DNA of 64,000 nucleotides, from NCBI RefSeq assembly GCF_905175385.1, contig NZ_HG992749.1, forward strand, positions 1,736,001 to 1,800,000, read 5' to 3'. Of the stretch, positions 63,116 to 64,000 are shown piece after piece; positions within the stretch are counted from its first letter, which is position 1; each line of letters starts with the position of its first letter. The notes under the pieces are model-generated. The model was not told where the DNA came from. It was given only the letters and a program-made list of their open reading frames with translations, and did no database searches. Source of the DNA: Vibrio sp. B1FLJ16. Its GTDB lineage: Bacteria > Pseudomonadota > Gammaproteobacteria > Enterobacterales > Vibrionaceae. Both the position numbers and the translations under genes were made by a program.

Positions 63116-64000
63116 TTAACCCATACCGTAGAAGCCTGGGAAGAATAGTAGTGACGCAAGTACAGCAATCTGGATAGCAATAAACGGCATTACCCCCCTA
63201 TAGATATCACGCGTTGTGACGCCGGAAGGTGCCACCCCTTTCAGGTAAAACAAGCTGAATCCGAATGGCGGGGTTAAGAAGGATGTCTGTAAGTTCATTG
63301 CTACGAGAATCGCAAACCAAGTCATATTGATGCCCAGCGTTTCAGCAACAGGGGCAATAATAGGAACAATGATGAAACAGATTTCTACGAAATCAATAAA
63401 GAAACCCAGAATCAAAATGACGACCATAGTTATGATCAAAAAGCCCCACTTCTCACCAGGAATACTGAGCATCCATTCTTCAACCAGGTAGTCACCACCT
63501 GTATAGGTAAAGGCCATTGAAAACGCAGTCGCACCGAGCAAAATGGCGAATACCATTGCCGTTACTTTTACGGTTTCTTTCGAAGCATCATAAACCATAG
63601 ACCAGCTGAACTGCTTGTATAGCAGTGCAAGCACGATTGCACCCGCGCCGCCCAGAGCAGCAGATTCTGTTGGTGTAGCAACACCGGCAAAGATAGAACC
63701 TAATACGACTACGATTAACGCAAGTGGTGGTAGCACGGCTTTCAGCGCGCTGATGACTTCCTCTTGTCGACTGACAGATTCGTCACGTTCAATAGGCTGA
63801 GCAGCCTCGGGATTAAATTTTGCGTAGATAAGAATGTAGATAACATACGCAACGACTAGTGTTATACCCGGCCATACTGCGGCTTGGAAAAGGTCACCAA
63901 CGGGTACACCGAGCACGTCACCTAACAAGATTAAAACTATAGACGGCGGAATAATTTGCCCCAGCGTACCGGACGCACAGATGGTTCCGCAGGCAAGCCC
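63116..64000 (-). CDS. TRAP transporter large permease (DctM family), 5' end outside the window
   Basis: The carboxyl 294 residues of a DctM-type permease. The visible part begins ACGTICASGTLGQIIPPSIVLI, the DctM signature, and continues with about six membrane helices and FLTPPFGFSLFYLKGVAP near the end. TRAP permeases import C4-dicarboxylates, keto acids or similar acids using a periplasmic binding protein and a small permease, both of which would lie to the right of the window. It is 98 bases upstream (in transcription order) of the kinase gene, on the same strand. Confidence 0.9.
   Translation of the reverse strand, partial: GLACGTICASGTLGQIIPPSIVLILLGDVLGVPVGDLFQAAVWPGITLVVAYVIYILIYAKFNPEAAQPIERDESVSRQEEVISALKAVLPPLALIVVVLGSIFAGVATPTESAALGGAGAIVLALLYKQFSWSMVYDASKETVKVTAMVFAILLGATAFSMAFTYTGGDYLVEEWMLSIPGEKWGFLIITMVVILILGFFIDFVEICFIIVPIIAPVAETLGINMTWFAILVAMNLQTSFLTPPFGFSLFYLKGVAPSGVTTRDIYRGVMPFIAIQIAVLASLLFFPGFYGMG

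Noticed and set aside
1..64000. tRNA or rRNA genes
   Set aside because: No cloverleaf or rRNA-like stretch was recognised in any intergenic region.

Overview
The window looks like chromosome 1 of a Vibrio, most likely of the Harveyi clade (V. parahaemolyticus, V. alginolyticus, V. harveyi and relatives). The evidence is gene content: E. coli-like core genes (asnS, tyrR, sdaA, astE, btuCD), a MarR regulator of CosR type divergent from a BCCT betaine carrier, and a chromosomal integron whose attC sites are VCR-like. Species assignment is inference; no search was run.

Layout. 1-18.1 kb is ordinary chromosome: the end of an iron/siderophore-type ABC importer, small hypotheticals, an AT-rich acyltransferase, rlmF with a YgjP-like metallopeptidase, a LysR/MFS divergent pair, DUF1415 and MazG-like proteins, btuCD, astE, pepF, an NAD(P)-binding protein, the cystine carrier tcyP and a DUF1428 protein. 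18.2-31.2 kb is the accessory core of the window. It is a sedentary chromosomal integron with intI at 30248-31210 on the plus strand under a perfect LexA box, attI beside it, and 15 gene cassettes running leftwards. All cassette genes are on the minus strand and each is followed by an attC (14 sites of about 117-123 bp and one of 91 bp). The cassettes encode a Phd/ParE-type toxin-antitoxin pair, an HNH-type nuclease, an AbiJ/HEPN-like protein, an isochorismatase, a GNAT, a VOC protein, a frameshifted methyltransferase, several small membrane proteins and several proteins with no recognised family. The far end of the array is closed by the right end of an IS1111-group (IS110 family) element, which abuts the last attC exactly where that site has lost its recombination core box.

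31.2-64 kb is again core genome: DUF2947, an HD hydrolase, RimJ-like GNAT, tyrR-ycjF-ycjX (tyrR with a probable TyrR box), class I fumarase, pabB-nudL-sdaC-sdaA, queD, a chemoreceptor whose periplasmic domain carries a haem c motif, asnS, a MocR-type regulator, aspC, an outer-membrane barrel, a cNMP/CBS/nucleotidyltransferase protein with a DnaQ-like exonuclease, a Cache chemoreceptor, a BCCT carrier with divergent CosR, and a Cache histidine kinase/NarL-type regulator pair next to a TRAP permease that runs off the window.

Functionally, the core parts concern amino-acid metabolism (serine, aspartate/aromatic, arginine degradation), cofactors (B12, folate, queuosine), osmolytes and chemotaxis. 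The integron is an SOS-controlled store of cassettes, several with features of phage-defence or stress-response proteins. The most unusual structure is the IS1111 remnant: its 3' non-coding region, the place where this group encodes its guide RNA, is preserved although most of the transposase is gone.
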